Of a DNA stretch of 48,970 bases, positions 1-8,396 are shown in pieces. The DNA is from Pseudomonadota bacterium. Lineage in GTDB: Bacteria; Pseudomonadota; Alphaproteobacteria; Rhizobiales; Hyphomicrobiaceae. Position 1 is the first letter of the stretch. Every line of letters starts with the position of its first letter. The notes beneath the pieces are model-generated. The model saw only the letters and a program-made list of their open reading frames with translations, made no database searches and had not been told where the DNA came from. The stretch covers positions 1 through 48,970 of the forward strand of contig JAEWIJ010000148.1 in assembly GCA_023387235.1 (NCBI GenBank). Reading direction: 5' to 3'. The translations under genes and the position numbers were made by a program.

Positions 1-662
1 TCGGTGCCGGGATCGTCGATCAGATGATCGGCATAGTCGAGCACTTCGAGCGACGCCTCGTTGCCCGTCGTCGTGATGAGATTGAAGCCGAGCTCCTTCG
101 GCCGCCCGCGATCGTAGAAGCCGAAGCCCATGCCGCCGCTCTGCGCGATAACGGACACGCGCCGGCCACCGAGCGGATGCTTCGGTAGCAGCGAGAGATT
201 GCCCGGGCTCACGGCGGGACTGAAGGTCGGACACAATGCGAGCGGCAGATTGGCGAAGCCCTCGGAGTTCGGCCCCATGACAGCCATGCCGTACTCGGCG
301 CCGACGGCCTTGATCTCGGCCTGCATCTTCGCGCCCGCTTCACCCGGTTCCTCGGCAAAGCCCGACGAGAGGATGATCGCAGCGCCGACGCCGGCTTCGC
401 CGCAACGTCGCAGCTCCTCGACGACGTATCCCGCCGGAATGATCAGCACGGCAAGATCGACGGGGCCCGGCACGGCGCCGATGGTCGGATAGGCCTTGAG
501 ACCTTGCACCTCGCCGTGGCTGCGGCTTACCGGATACACGCGGCCGCCATAGGGATGCGCGCTCAGGATTTCGAGAATGCGGCCGCGCAAGCCCTCCCCC
601 TTGGGTGCGGCGCCGATGATGGCGACGCTTTTCGGCGACAGCAGCTTTGCAATATCGGCCAT
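1..662 (-). CDS. NDP-forming acyl-CoA synthetase, N-terminal part (truncated by window edge)
   Basis: Only the first 220 codons are present; the rest lies beyond position 1. The N-terminus has the Rossmann CoA-binding domain of the ADP/GDP-forming acyl-CoA synthetase family: SPKSVAIIGA at residues 9-18, VDLAVLIIPA near 68-77 and MGPNSEGF at 129-136. The start of the succinyl-CoA-ligase-like flavodoxin domain follows, with IAQSGGMGF at 172-180. Family members make an acyl-CoA from a carboxylic acid, CoA and NTP, or run in reverse, through a phosphohistidine that would lie off the window. The ATG at 662 sits 7 bp after the stop of the acyl-CoA dehydrogenase gene upstream, so it is almost certainly the third gene of that operon and probably activates or releases the acid that the dehydrogenases oxidise. 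The substrate cannot be read from this fragment. Confidence 0.85.
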   Translation of the reverse strand, partial: MADIAKLLSPKSVAIIGAAPKGEGLRGRILEILSAHPYGGRVYPVSRSHGEVQGLKAYPTIGAVPGPVDLAVLIIPAGYVVEELRRCGEAGVGAAIILSSGFAEEPGEAGAKMQAEIKAVGAEYGMAVMGPNSEGFANLPLALCPTFSPAVSPGNLSLLPKHPLGGRRVSVIAQSGGMGFGFYDRGRPKELGFNLITTTGNEASLEVLDYADHLIDDPGT

Positions 663-669
663 GCCCGCC

Positions 670-1830
670 CTACCTGAGCCCGAGGCCGCGGGCGATGATG
701 CCGCGCAGCACTTCCGTCGTGCCGCCCTGGATGGTGAGCTTCGGCGCGATCGTCGTCGCGTAGGCGAGCTTCTTCTCGAAGGGTATCTGGTTCGTCGCCT
801 CGGGCTCGCTGAAGGCTGCAAGCTCGCGTGCCTTGTGCGGCAGCTTCTGCTCCCAAATGGTGCCAACGTCCTTCACGATCGCCGCTTCGAGCACAGGCTC
901 CTTGCCGGCGTGCAGCATGCCCGCGACCGAGACCGACATGCGCCGCAGCGTATGAAGCTGCGCGACGAGCCGGCCGAGACCTTCCGCGCCGCGCACATCA
1001 GGATCAGGACCGAGCACGCGCACCAATTCTTCGAGCACATAGTACGTTTCGAGAAAGCGCTCGGGACCGCTGCGCTCGTAGGCGAGCTCGCTCGTCGCCT
1101 GCTTCCACGCGCCGTCGATTTCGCCGAGCACGTGATCTTCCGGAATGAAGGCGTTCTCGAAGACGACCTCGTTGAAGTCGTGATGCCCGGTGATCTGGTA
1201 GACCGGGTTGCAGGTGATGCCCTTGGTCTTCATGTCGACGAGGAATTGCGTCAGACCGTGGCGACGGTTCTCCTTGGTCGGCTGGGACGTGCGGAAGAGG
1301 CCGATCATGTAGTCGGCCTGATGGGCATTCGACGTCCAGATCTTGGTGCCGTTGATGAGCCAGCCGCCGTCGGTCTTGGTGGCCTTCGTGCGCGCGGCGA
1401 AGAGATCGGAGCCGGAGTTCGGCTCGCTCATGCCGATGGCGAAGCAGCATTCGCCGCGGCAGATCGCCGGCAGCACCTTCATCTTGATGTGCTCGGGCGC
1501 GTACTTGATGAGGATCGGCCCGCTCTGGCGATCGGCGACGAAATGCAAACGCGTCGGCGCATTGGCGACGCGCAACTCCTCCGTCACGACATAGCGCTCG
1601 AGGAACGTGCGCTCGTGGCCGCCGTACTGCTTCGGCCATGTCATGCCGAGCCAGCCCTTGGCGCCGACCTTGCGGCTGAACTCGCGGCTGAAGCTGTCGC
1701 CGCCGGTGGCGCCGCTCGGCTTGATGGTGCCGGCTTCGATCTCCTCGGCGATGAAGGCGCGGACCTCATCGCGCAGCTTCTCGCACTCGGGCGGCAGACG
1801 GAGCTGATCGAACTGGATGGCGGCGGTCAT
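670..1830 (-). CDS. Acyl-CoA dehydrogenase, catalytic-type subunit
   Basis: 386 residues, the usual length for an FAD-dependent acyl-CoA dehydrogenase that forms a 2,3-enoyl-CoA and passes electrons to ETF. The family signature AIGMSEPNSGSD is at residues 131-142, TSN at 166-168 and the C-terminal FAD-contact segment QGGTTEVLRGIIAR at 368-381. A Glu in YERSGPERF (E252) lies where long-chain, isovaleryl and steroid-type dehydrogenases place the catalytic base; this is alignment by eye. The gene follows a second, diverged dehydrogenase by 27 bp and precedes the acyl-CoA synthetase by 7 bp. The arrangement resembles two-subunit dehydrogenases such as PimC/PimD or FadE28/FadE29, but the substrate is unknown. 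Confidence 0.93.
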   Translation of the reverse strand: MTAAIQFDQLRLPPECEKLRDEVRAFIAEEIEAGTIKPSGATGGDSFSREFSRKVGAKGWLGMTWPKQYGGHERTFLERYVVTEELRVANAPTRLHFVADRQSGPILIKYAPEHIKMKVLPAICRGECCFAIGMSEPNSGSDLFAARTKATKTDGGWLINGTKIWTSNAHQADYMIGLFRTSQPTKENRRHGLTQFLVDMKTKGITCNPVYQITGHHDFNEVVFENAFIPEDHVLGEIDGAWKQATSELAYERSGPERFLETYYVLEELVRVLGPDPDVRGAEGLGRLVAQLHTLRRMSVSVAGMLHAGKEPVLEAAIVKDVGTIWEQKLPHKARELAAFSEPEATNQIPFEKKLAYATTIAPKLTIQGGTTEVLRGIIARGLGLR

Positions 1831-1857
1831 GGGCGTACGTCCGTGAAAAATGTCCGA

Positions 1858-2919
1858 TCAGCGTGAGGCAACGAGCGGCCAGAGATCATCCGCGCCCTTG
1901 GCCGCGATCATGCGCCCGAGCCGCACGGCCCAGTCGCTCTCGTTGCCGAAATCATCGCGCCACGACCAGAGCCGCAGCGTGAAACGGTGCAGGATGTGCT
2001 CCTTTGTGAAGCCGATCGCACCGTGCACCTGATGGCCGATGGAGGCGCCTTCGGTCGCTGCTTCCGAGACGCGGATCTTGGCACCGGCCGCTTCGAGGAA
2101 AAAGCGATCGTCCATGATGCCATTGGCGAACGTATCGGCAGCCGAGCCCGCAGCCGCAACGGCCGCAGCGGTTTCGCCGGCAAGTCGCGCGAGATTGTGC
2201 TGCACGGCTTGGAATTTCGAGATGGGCTTCTCGAAGGCAACGCGCTCGCCTGCATAGCGGGTCGTGATCGAGAGAACGGATTCGAGTGCGCCGGCCATCT
2301 GGTTCGCGCGTACGGTCGCGCCGAGCAGCATGAGACGCTGACGGTCGAGGCCCGCGGGCGCGGGCGCCGACGCAATGGCCTTCACCTTGTCGAAGTTGAG
2401 CTCGGCACTGGAATCGCCCGCAAGATTGCGCCCCTCGCCCGCGCGCACATCGGCGAGCTTTACAAGCGCCACCACCGGACCGGACAGCCCATCGGCAAGC
2501 ACGGCAATGTGCTCGGCACTCGCGCCGAACGGCACGTTGCGTGCTTTGCCCGAGAGAATGCCCGCCGCGTCGATCTTCAAATCGTCGGACCAGCGCGAGG
2601 GCGCAACGGTCATGGCGCCCGTTGGCGATGAGAGCCCGGCCTCCGAGAGCAGCCAGCCGGCGAGAAGCGTCTCCGCCAGCGGCACCGTGGCGGCGAAACG
2701 GCCCGCCACCTTCACGACCTCGAAGCCGTCGGCGAGCGAGGCCCCTGCCCCGCCGAGCGTGTCCGGCACCCAGGCGAGCGTCAGCCCGCTTTCTTCGAGA
2801 GAGGCCCAGAGCGGGGCCTGCCAGCCGTTGTCCTTGGCTTGGTTGACGGTCTGAGGATCGGCAAGATCCTCGAAAATGCGCGCGGCCGTCTCCGCGACGA
2901 TGGCGCTCGTGTCGCTCAC
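1858..2919 (-). CDS. Acyl-CoA dehydrogenase-like protein, probable non-catalytic partner subunit
   Basis: 353 residues, recognisable as acyl-CoA dehydrogenase from the C-terminal half: ERVAFEKPISKFQAVQHNLA at 225-244 and HQVHGAIGFTKEH at 296-308 match the FAD-binding C-terminal domain. The middle domain is strongly reduced: I cannot find the usual SEPxxGSD loop, and the segment around residues 195-215 (LMLLGATVRANQMAG) has no Glu at the catalytic position used by the neighbouring enzyme. Known alpha2beta2 acyl-CoA dehydrogenases pair one catalytic and one degenerate chain, so I infer a heteromer with the product of 670-1830. Translation starts at a GTG (2917-2919) behind GGGGAG; this is the first gene of the three-gene operon. 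A separate lone enzyme using another base is the alternative. Confidence 0.85.
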   Translation of the reverse strand: MSDTSAIVAETAARIFEDLADPQTVNQAKDNGWQAPLWASLEESGLTLAWVPDTLGGAGASLADGFEVVKVAGRFAATVPLAETLLAGWLLSEAGLSSPTGAMTVAPSRWSDDLKIDAAGILSGKARNVPFGASAEHIAVLADGLSGPVVALVKLADVRAGEGRNLAGDSSAELNFDKVKAIASAPAPAGLDRQRLMLLGATVRANQMAGALESVLSITTRYAGERVAFEKPISKFQAVQHNLARLAGETAAAVAAAGSAADTFANGIMDDRFFLEAAGAKIRVSEAATEGASIGHQVHGAIGFTKEHILHRFTLRLWSWRDDFGNESDWAVRLGRMIAAKGADDLWPLVASR

Positions 2920-3085
2920 CGGGACTCCCCATGGGACAGTTTGGTGATGTCATCGCACGCCTGTCCCCGAGCGCGACGACTTTGTCCGGACTTAGGGTTT
3001 GGCACCTTCCGGGCATTCTTGGCAAGAGCGGCGGGCGAAATTTCGTCTGCCCGCGGCGCATAGCGGGTTGCGTCCGCTTGCCGCG
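2920..3085. other. Intergenic region with a small GC stem-loop, end of mlrC-like gene / upstream of dehydrogenase operon
   Basis: 166 bp between the stop of the M81 peptidase gene and the start of the dehydrogenase operon, both on the minus strand. It holds a 6-bp perfect stem GCGGGC/GCCCGC (3031-3036 and 3049-3054) with a 12-nt loop. There is no T-run on either side, so it is not a standard intrinsic terminator. The promoter of the dehydrogenase operon should lie here, but I see no convincing -35/-10 pair. Confidence 0.3.
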
Positions 3086-4618
3086 TCACCAGTCGGGCGG
3101 CGACCAGTCCACGTTCTCGTCGAGTGGATAGGACGGGCGCGGAATCCGCTGCCATTGGCGGCGTTCGAGAACGGGCGAGGTCAGACCCTCGGTGTCCACC
3201 TCGTAGACATTCTCCGGGGGAAACCAGGGAATGAAACCCGAGCGGAAATGCCCGCGCGACTTCACCACAACCGTCGCCGCCTTGCCGATGTCGAGACCGA
3301 ACATCTCGAAGAACATCGGGTCCGCCGTCTGCATGCGATCGGAAATGATGACGGCGGTGACGCCGCCGATCTTGAGCGCTGCCGATGGCCCGAGATGCAT
3401 GGTGCGGCCCTGGGCATAGCCGAGCCGGCCGACGATCGTGCCGTCGTGCACGCCGATCACTTCCGCATCGGCCTCGAACGGCGCGTCGCACGGGAGGCCG
3501 GGATGGCTGTTGAATGCGGCCCGGATGCGTGCGCCGACGCCCGCTTCGTGCGCCATCTTCGCGAGGGGTGGATCGAAAAAGCTGCCGATGAGCACATCCT
3601 GCGCGCCGGCCCACACGAGCGCGGATAGAAGCTCGGTCGTGCGGCCTGTGCCGCCACCGCCGGGATTGTCGCCCGAGTCGGAATAGATGACCGGCGGGCG
3701 GTTCGTGTTGAGCGCGAGTTGCACGCCTTCCGAGAGCGGCGTCAGCTTCTTGCGGAAGCGGGCACGGTTCTTCCAGCCGAGCTCCGCGATCTCGCGGGCG
3801 AGCACGCGCGCACGCGCCACATCGCGCCGCGCCGTGACGACGATCGCAACGCCATTCTTCTCGCTGTCCGAGAAGACGAAGCCACCGAAGATCGAGACAT
3901 TGAGGATGTCGCCCGCAAGCTCGGCGCGGCGCCGCGTGCCGTAGTCGATCATCTCGCCGTAAGGACCACTCGCCGTGAGAAGGTTCACGGACGCGGGCGT
4001 CAGCGGCAGGCGAATAAAGGCGGACTTGGGATCTGCGAGGCCTGCGAGCATGAGGCGGAGCGACAGCGCGGCTTCCTCGCCGCGCTCGATGTAATCCACG
4101 TGCGGGTTCGTGCGGTAGCCGACAATGAGGTCGCATTTCTCGACCATGCGCTCGGAGATATTGCCGTGCAGGTCGAGCGTGACGACGACGCGCGCATCAG
4201 GCCCGGCCACCTCGCGGGCGAGCGCGATCAGCTCGCCATCGGGATCATCGCGGTCGGTCGCGATCATGGCGCCGTGGTTGGCGACGTAAACCGCATCGAG
4301 TGGTCCGGCTTCTTCCAATCCCTTGCGGCAAATGGCTAGGTACTTGTTCATGAGCGCGCCATCGATGGCACCATTCGGATGGCAGCCCGCAAGCAGGATC
4401 GGCACCGGCTCCCATGGCCCCGTCGCATCCATGGTTTTCACGAACGCTGCCGCCTCGCCCATGATGGATGGATTTTTCTCGCGCGCCCGTTCAAGGACCG
4501 CCGCGCCTTCGAGCTGATAGAAGTCCCGAAAATCCTGCTCGTAGGCGACGGGCGCAGATCGATTGCTTTCGAGCCAGACGCCGATGATGGCAACGCGGGG
4601 CATAGGGGTAGACGTCAT
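3086..4618 (-). CDS. M81 family metallopeptidase (MlrC / microcystinase C-like)
   Basis: 510 residues, the normal size for the M81 family, a zinc metallopeptidase named after MlrC, which cleaves linearised microcystin fragments; most homologues act on unknown small peptides or amide compounds. The N-terminal half (DUF1485) carries the conserved VWLESN at 14-19, CHPNG at 79-83, the metal ligands Asp149 and His151 in LDLHGN, and His173 in NPHVD. The C-terminal half has the glycine-rich SDSGDNPGGGGTGRTTEL block at 313-330. All ligand positions appear intact, so the protein should be active. The ATG at 4618 has AGGAG 11 nt upstream; ATG at 4603 is an alternative. It lies 45 bp downstream of glpD and may share its transcript. 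No microcystin-degradation partners (mlrA, B, D) are nearby. Confidence 0.9.
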   Translation of the reverse strand: MTSTPMPRVAIIGVWLESNRSAPVAYEQDFRDFYQLEGAAVLERAREKNPSIMGEAAAFVKTMDATGPWEPVPILLAGCHPNGAIDGALMNKYLAICRKGLEEAGPLDAVYVANHGAMIATDRDDPDGELIALAREVAGPDARVVVTLDLHGNISERMVEKCDLIVGYRTNPHVDYIERGEEAALSLRLMLAGLADPKSAFIRLPLTPASVNLLTASGPYGEMIDYGTRRRAELAGDILNVSIFGGFVFSDSEKNGVAIVVTARRDVARARVLAREIAELGWKNRARFRKKLTPLSEGVQLALNTNRPPVIYSDSGDNPGGGGTGRTTELLSALVWAGAQDVLIGSFFDPPLAKMAHEAGVGARIRAAFNSHPGLPCDAPFEADAEVIGVHDGTIVGRLGYAQGRTMHLGPSAALKIGGVTAVIISDRMQTADPMFFEMFGLDIGKAATVVVKSRGHFRSGFIPWFPPENVYEVDTEGLTSPVLERRQWQRIPRPSYPLDENVDWSPPDW

Positions 4619-4663
4619 ACGCGAAACATCTCCTGGATATTTTGTCGGCTGAGTTTGGCGCCC

Positions 4664-6184
4664 TCAGAGCAGGGCCGCAATGGCGTCCGTGACGCGCGCG
4701 CGCTCGTCAGCACCGAGGTGGAGCCCGGCCTTGGTCCGCCGCCAGAGGATGTCCTCGGCGCTCATGGCCCACTCCCGCTCCTTGAGGTAGACGACCTCGC
4801 GCTCGGTGACGCTCGGCCCGAACATGTGTCCCATGCCGGCGAGATTGCGCGCGTCGCCGATCACCGCGGGCACACGCGCGCCGTGCCGCCGCGCGAGCCG
4901 GCGCAGGAACGCGCGATCGAAGCCCGGATGCTGCTCGCCGAGCCGGGCGACGAACCGCTCGAAGGCCGCAACAGGATCAGCAACGAGGTGCCCTGTCTCG
5001 TCGAGATCGCCACCGGGGAGCGGCGCGCCCGCCGTCCACGCGGGGCCTATGCCGGCCAGATGCGGCTCGAGCTGCTCCAAGGCTTCCTCCGCAAGACGGC
5101 GGTAGGTCGTGACCTTGCCGCCCATGACGGTGAGAAGCGGCGGCGCGCCCGAGGATGCCTGCAGATCGAGGTGATAGTCGCGCGTGACCGCCGAAGGATT
5201 GGCGGACTGATCGTCGTAGAGCGGACGGACGCCGGCATAGGTCCACACGACATGCTGCCGGTTCAATGCCGTGCGGAAGAAGCGGTTCGCCAGATCGATG
5301 AGATACGTGATCTCAGCTTCGTCGATCGCCACCGTGCGCGGATCGCCATGGTAGGGAATGTCGGTCGTGCCGATGATCGTAAAATGCTCTTCATAGGGCA
5401 GCGCAAACACGACGCGGCCGTCGCTGCTCTGCATGAGATAGGCATCATCGGCGCCGGCTATGCGCGGCACGACGATGTGGCTGCCCTTGACGAGGCGCAG
5501 ACGGGGGGCAACGGTGCCGGCGATCAGGTGACCGACGTGGTTCACCCACGGCCCGGCGGCATTGACGAGCGCGCGTGCGCGAACCTCGCGCTCCTGCGCG
5601 CCCGCCCGGATCGTGAGCCGCCAGAGGGCTCCATCGGCGCGGGCATGCGTCACCTCGTGGCGCGGCAGGATCTCGGCACTGCACTCGGCCGCGGCCTGCG
5701 CATTGAGGATCACGAGACGCGCATCGTCCACCCAGCAATCCCAGTAGGCAAAGCCGCGCGTCAGCTCCGGCTTGAGCGGCCGCCCGCTCGGATCGCTCGC
5801 GAGATCGAGCGCAGCCGACCCCGGCACGGCTTTTCGCCGATGCAGATGGTCATAGAGAAAGAGGCCGGCGCGCAGCATCCAGCGCGGGCGCTGGCCCGGC
5901 ACGTGGGGCAGCACGAAGCGAAGTGGCCAGATAATGTGCGGGGCTTTTGCGAGCAGCACCTCGCGCTCACCCAGTGCCTCGCGGACGAGCCGGAAGGCGT
6001 AGTGCTCGAGATAGCGCAGGCCGCCGTGCACGAGCTTGGAGCTCGCGGACGAGGTCGCCCCGCCGAGGTCGCCCATCTCGGCGAGGAGGACCGTGAGACC
6101 GCGGCCGGCGGCGTCGGCAGCGATGCCGCAGCCGTTCACCCCACCGCCGATGATCGCGAGATCGTATGCATCCGGAGGTCGCAC
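4664..6184 (-). CDS. glpD: Aerobic glycerol-3-phosphate dehydrogenase
   Basis: 506 residues, typical length for the FAD-dependent membrane-associated enzyme that oxidises sn-glycerol 3-phosphate to dihydroxyacetone phosphate and reduces ubiquinone. The N-terminal FAD-binding motif is IIGGGVNGCG at 11-20, followed by the family-typical ATSSASSKLVHGGLRYLEH and, further on, NAAGPWVNHVG and TTDIPYHGD. The C-terminal helical GlpD cap domain (TREWAM-like EREWAMSAEDILWRRTKAGL) is present and complete. The start is a GTG at 6182-6184. No glpK, glpF or glpR lies in the window, so the glycerol operon is not assembled here; the gene is followed by the M81 peptidase after 45 bp. Confidence 0.95.
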   Translation of the reverse strand: MRPPDAYDLAIIGGGVNGCGIAADAAGRGLTVLLAEMGDLGGATSSASSKLVHGGLRYLEHYAFRLVREALGEREVLLAKAPHIIWPLRFVLPHVPGQRPRWMLRAGLFLYDHLHRRKAVPGSAALDLASDPSGRPLKPELTRGFAYWDCWVDDARLVILNAQAAAECSAEILPRHEVTHARADGALWRLTIRAGAQEREVRARALVNAAGPWVNHVGHLIAGTVAPRLRLVKGSHIVVPRIAGADDAYLMQSSDGRVVFALPYEEHFTIIGTTDIPYHGDPRTVAIDEAEITYLIDLANRFFRTALNRQHVVWTYAGVRPLYDDQSANPSAVTRDYHLDLQASSGAPPLLTVMGGKVTTYRRLAEEALEQLEPHLAGIGPAWTAGAPLPGGDLDETGHLVADPVAAFERFVARLGEQHPGFDRAFLRRLARRHGARVPAVIGDARNLAGMGHMFGPSVTEREVVYLKEREWAMSAEDILWRRTKAGLHLGADERARVTDAIAALL

Positions 6185-6364
6185 GCGTTGACCGCCTGTC
6201 GTTCGGGCTAAAGCCGCCCTGGTTTCCGCGTCGCGGCGACGGGATCATCCTCGTCGGGCGACGGCATCCATGGGCATGGCTGTAGCCTAACCGGGCTTTC
6301 GCGGCTAGCGTCCCGTGACGCTTCCCAGGCGCCCGGCTGCTGCAATGCAACAGCTACGCGGTGG

Positions 6365-7339
6365 TCAGTTCCACTTCATGACCTGGATGATCGCCGGCCC
6401 CAGAATGACGACGAAGAGCACCGGCAGGAAGAACACGATCATGGGCACGGTCAGCTTGGGCGGCAGGGCCGCGGCCTTGCGCTCGGCTTCCGACATGCGC
6501 ATGTCGCGGTTTTCTTTTGCCATGACACGAAGCGCCTGCCCGACGGGCGTGCCGTAGCGCTCGGCCTGGATGAGTGCGGTCGCCACCGCCTTGATGCCGG
6601 CAATGCCCGTGCGCTTGCCGAGGTTCTCGAACGCAATGCGGCGATCCTGCAGATAGGAGAGCTCGGCGGTCGTGAGGCTGAACTCCTCGGCGAGCTCGAG
6701 TGACTGGCTCGACACCTCCTTGGACACCTTGCCGAAGGCCGCTTCGATGGACATGCCCGCCTGCACGCAGATGAGCAGCATGTCGAGGGCGTCCGGGAAG
6801 GCCTGCATGATCGAGGCCTGGCGCTTCTGGACGAGGTTCTTGAGGAAGACGTTCGGCAGATAGAAACCCGCGTAGCCGGCGGCAATGGACATGCCGAACT
6901 TCGCGATCGGCGGATGCTGGAGATTGGCGATGACGAAGACGTAGATGAGCGCCACGATGGTGACGATGATCGGCATGACGAGGCGGAAGAACATGTAGGC
7001 GACCAGCGGCGCCTGACCGCGAAGGCCCGCCATCTTCAGCAGGTCGCGCACCTCGTCCGTGTCGAAGGCCTTGCGCAGGTTGAACCGGTTCACGATCTCC
7101 TGCATGAAGCCCTTCGGCGTCTGGCGCAGGCGGCCGGTCTGGGTGTCCCGGTTGAATTCGGCCATGCGGGCCGCACGCATCTTGTCGCGCTCGGTCGCCA
7201 TGGACTTCATGCGATAGGCCATCCGATCGCGCGAGAGAAGCGGCATGGTGACCGTCAGCACCGTCGCGAATGCCGCGGCGGCCGCGAGGAGCATGACCAG
7301 CAGCTGCGGGTTCATGAAGGATTCGACGAAATCGACCAC
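6365..7339 (-). CDS. tadC: Tad pilus inner-membrane protein TadC
   Basis: 324 residues with a GspF/T2SF domain, one of the two polytopic platform proteins of the Tad (Flp pilus) machine. Hydrophobic segments are visible near residues 13-32, 117-138, 147-165 and 296-318; between them lies the cytoplasmic helical domain with LLICVQAGMSIEAAFGKVS, a hallmark of the family. It starts with GTG at 7337-7339 behind AAGGAG (8-nt spacing). It is the last gene of the cpaA-to-tadC block, 58 bp after tadB. Its partner TadB and the ATPase CpaF are encoded immediately upstream. The pseudopilin and accessory genes tadD, tadE, tadF and tadG that often follow are absent here. Confidence 0.93.
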   Translation of the reverse strand: MVDFVESFMNPQLLVMLLAAAAAFATVLTVTMPLLSRDRMAYRMKSMATERDKMRAARMAEFNRDTQTGRLRQTPKGFMQEIVNRFNLRKAFDTDEVRDLLKMAGLRGQAPLVAYMFFRLVMPIIVTIVALIYVFVIANLQHPPIAKFGMSIAAGYAGFYLPNVFLKNLVQKRQASIMQAFPDALDMLLICVQAGMSIEAAFGKVSKEVSSQSLELAEEFSLTTAELSYLQDRRIAFENLGKRTGIAGIKAVATALIQAERYGTPVGQALRVMAKENRDMRMSEAERKAAALPPKLTVPMIVFFLPVLFVVILGPAIIQVMKWN

Positions 7340-7397
7340 GGCTTCTTCTCCTTCCGCTCACTCGGCCCGCGTTGCTCGGACCGGCCGACTGCGCGGC

Positions 7398-8396
7398 TCA
7401 GTACTTGAAGTTGATCATCTTCTTCATCACGAGGATGCCGCAGGTCATCCAGACGGCTGCAAGGACGAGCATGAATTGGCCCATCTTGGTGGTGAACAGG
7501 ATCTTGATGTAGCCGGGCGTCGAGAGGTAGACCATGATCATGACCGCGAAGGGCAAGCAGGCGAGCACGCCGGCCGATGCCTTGGCTTCCGCCGAGAGCG
7601 CCTTCACCTTCGCCTGCATCCGCTTTCTGTCGCGCAGCACGCCCGCGAGGTTCCCGAGCGCCTCGGAGAGGTTGCCGCCGGCCTGCTGCTGAATGGCGAT
7701 GACGATCGCGAAGAAGTTCACTTCCGGCAGCGGCATGCGTGACATCATGCGCTCGAAGCACTCGCCGAGCGGGATGCCGACGCGCTGCTGCTCGACCAGC
7801 TCCTTGAACTCCTCCTTGATCGGCGAGGGGCTCTCGCGCGCGATGATGTTGAGGCACTCGTTGAGCGGCAGTCCGGACTTGACGCCGCGCACGATGACGT
7901 CGATCGAGTTGGCGAACTCGTCGAGGAACTTCGACTGCCGGCGCTTGATCAGGCGGCCGACGATCCAGCGCGGCAGCCCGAATGCGCCGACGAAAGCCGC
8001 GGCAACGGAGATCAGGGGCGTCATTCCCGGCAGCGAAACATAAGTCACGGCACCGATCACCAACCCGGCGGCGACGCTCACGATCCAGAACGTGCGCGGC
8101 GTCATGTCGAGGCCCGCACGCTCGAGCCTCGTGCGCATCGTCATCTTCTCGCGCTGCTTCTGCTTCTGCTCGAGCTCCTTGAGCGTGTCCGCGACCTGCC
8201 GGCGCCGGTTGCTCGCCTGCTCGGCCTGGGCCGTGCGGACAGCGCGCTTGGTCTTGTTTTCCGTCACGGTCTGAATGCGCTTTTCCGCCTTCGTGTCACC
8301 GGACAGAAGCGGATAGGCGAGGAAGTAGATCAGCCCCGCCGCGGACATGGCCGCAAGCACGACCAGCCCGAGCTGCATGGTCTCGGCATCAAGCAT
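7398..8396 (-). CDS. tadB: Tad pilus inner-membrane protein TadB
   Basis: 332 residues, GspF/T2SF family platform protein of the Flp pilus assembly system. An N-terminal membrane segment (about residues 8-26) precedes a charged region rich in Lys/Gln/Glu (about 35-85), then two hydrophobic segments and the T2SF domain with GLPLNECLNIIARESP, and a C-terminal membrane anchor. I placed the start at ATG 8396, whose first 8 nt overlap the end of cpaF (8389-8396), because the longer reading upstream is only the shadow of cpaF and the protein then begins with a sensible membrane segment. The overlap indicates translational coupling to the ATPase gene. Confidence 0.92.
   Translation of the reverse strand: MLDAETMQLGLVVLAAMSAAGLIYFLAYPLLSGDTKAEKRIQTVTENKTKRAVRTAQAEQASNRRRQVADTLKELEQKQKQREKMTMRTRLERAGLDMTPRTFWIVSVAAGLVIGAVTYVSLPGMTPLISVAAAFVGAFGLPRWIVGRLIKRRQSKFLDEFANSIDVIVRGVKSGLPLNECLNIIARESPSPIKEEFKELVEQQRVGIPLGECFERMMSRMPLPEVNFFAIVIAIQQQAGGNLSEALGNLAGVLRDRKRMQAKVKALSAEAKASAGVLACLPFAVMIMVYLSTPGYIKILFTTKMGQFMLVLAAVWMTCGILVMKKMINFKY

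Noticed and set aside
577..1866. Long open frame of 429 codons opposite the acyl-CoA dehydrogenase gene
   Set aside because: It is the mirror image of a clearly real gene in GC-rich DNA. Its translation is Arg/Ala/Asp/Leu-rich without any recognisable domain.
3031..3054. Intrinsic terminator after the M81 peptidase gene
   Set aside because: The stem is only 6 bp with a 12-nt loop and no T-run follows on either strand. I list it as part of the intergenic description only.
4379..6211. Plus-strand open frame of 610 codons across mlrC-like and glpD genes
   Set aside because: Antisense shadow of two real genes. It spans their junction and has no domain or ribosome site.
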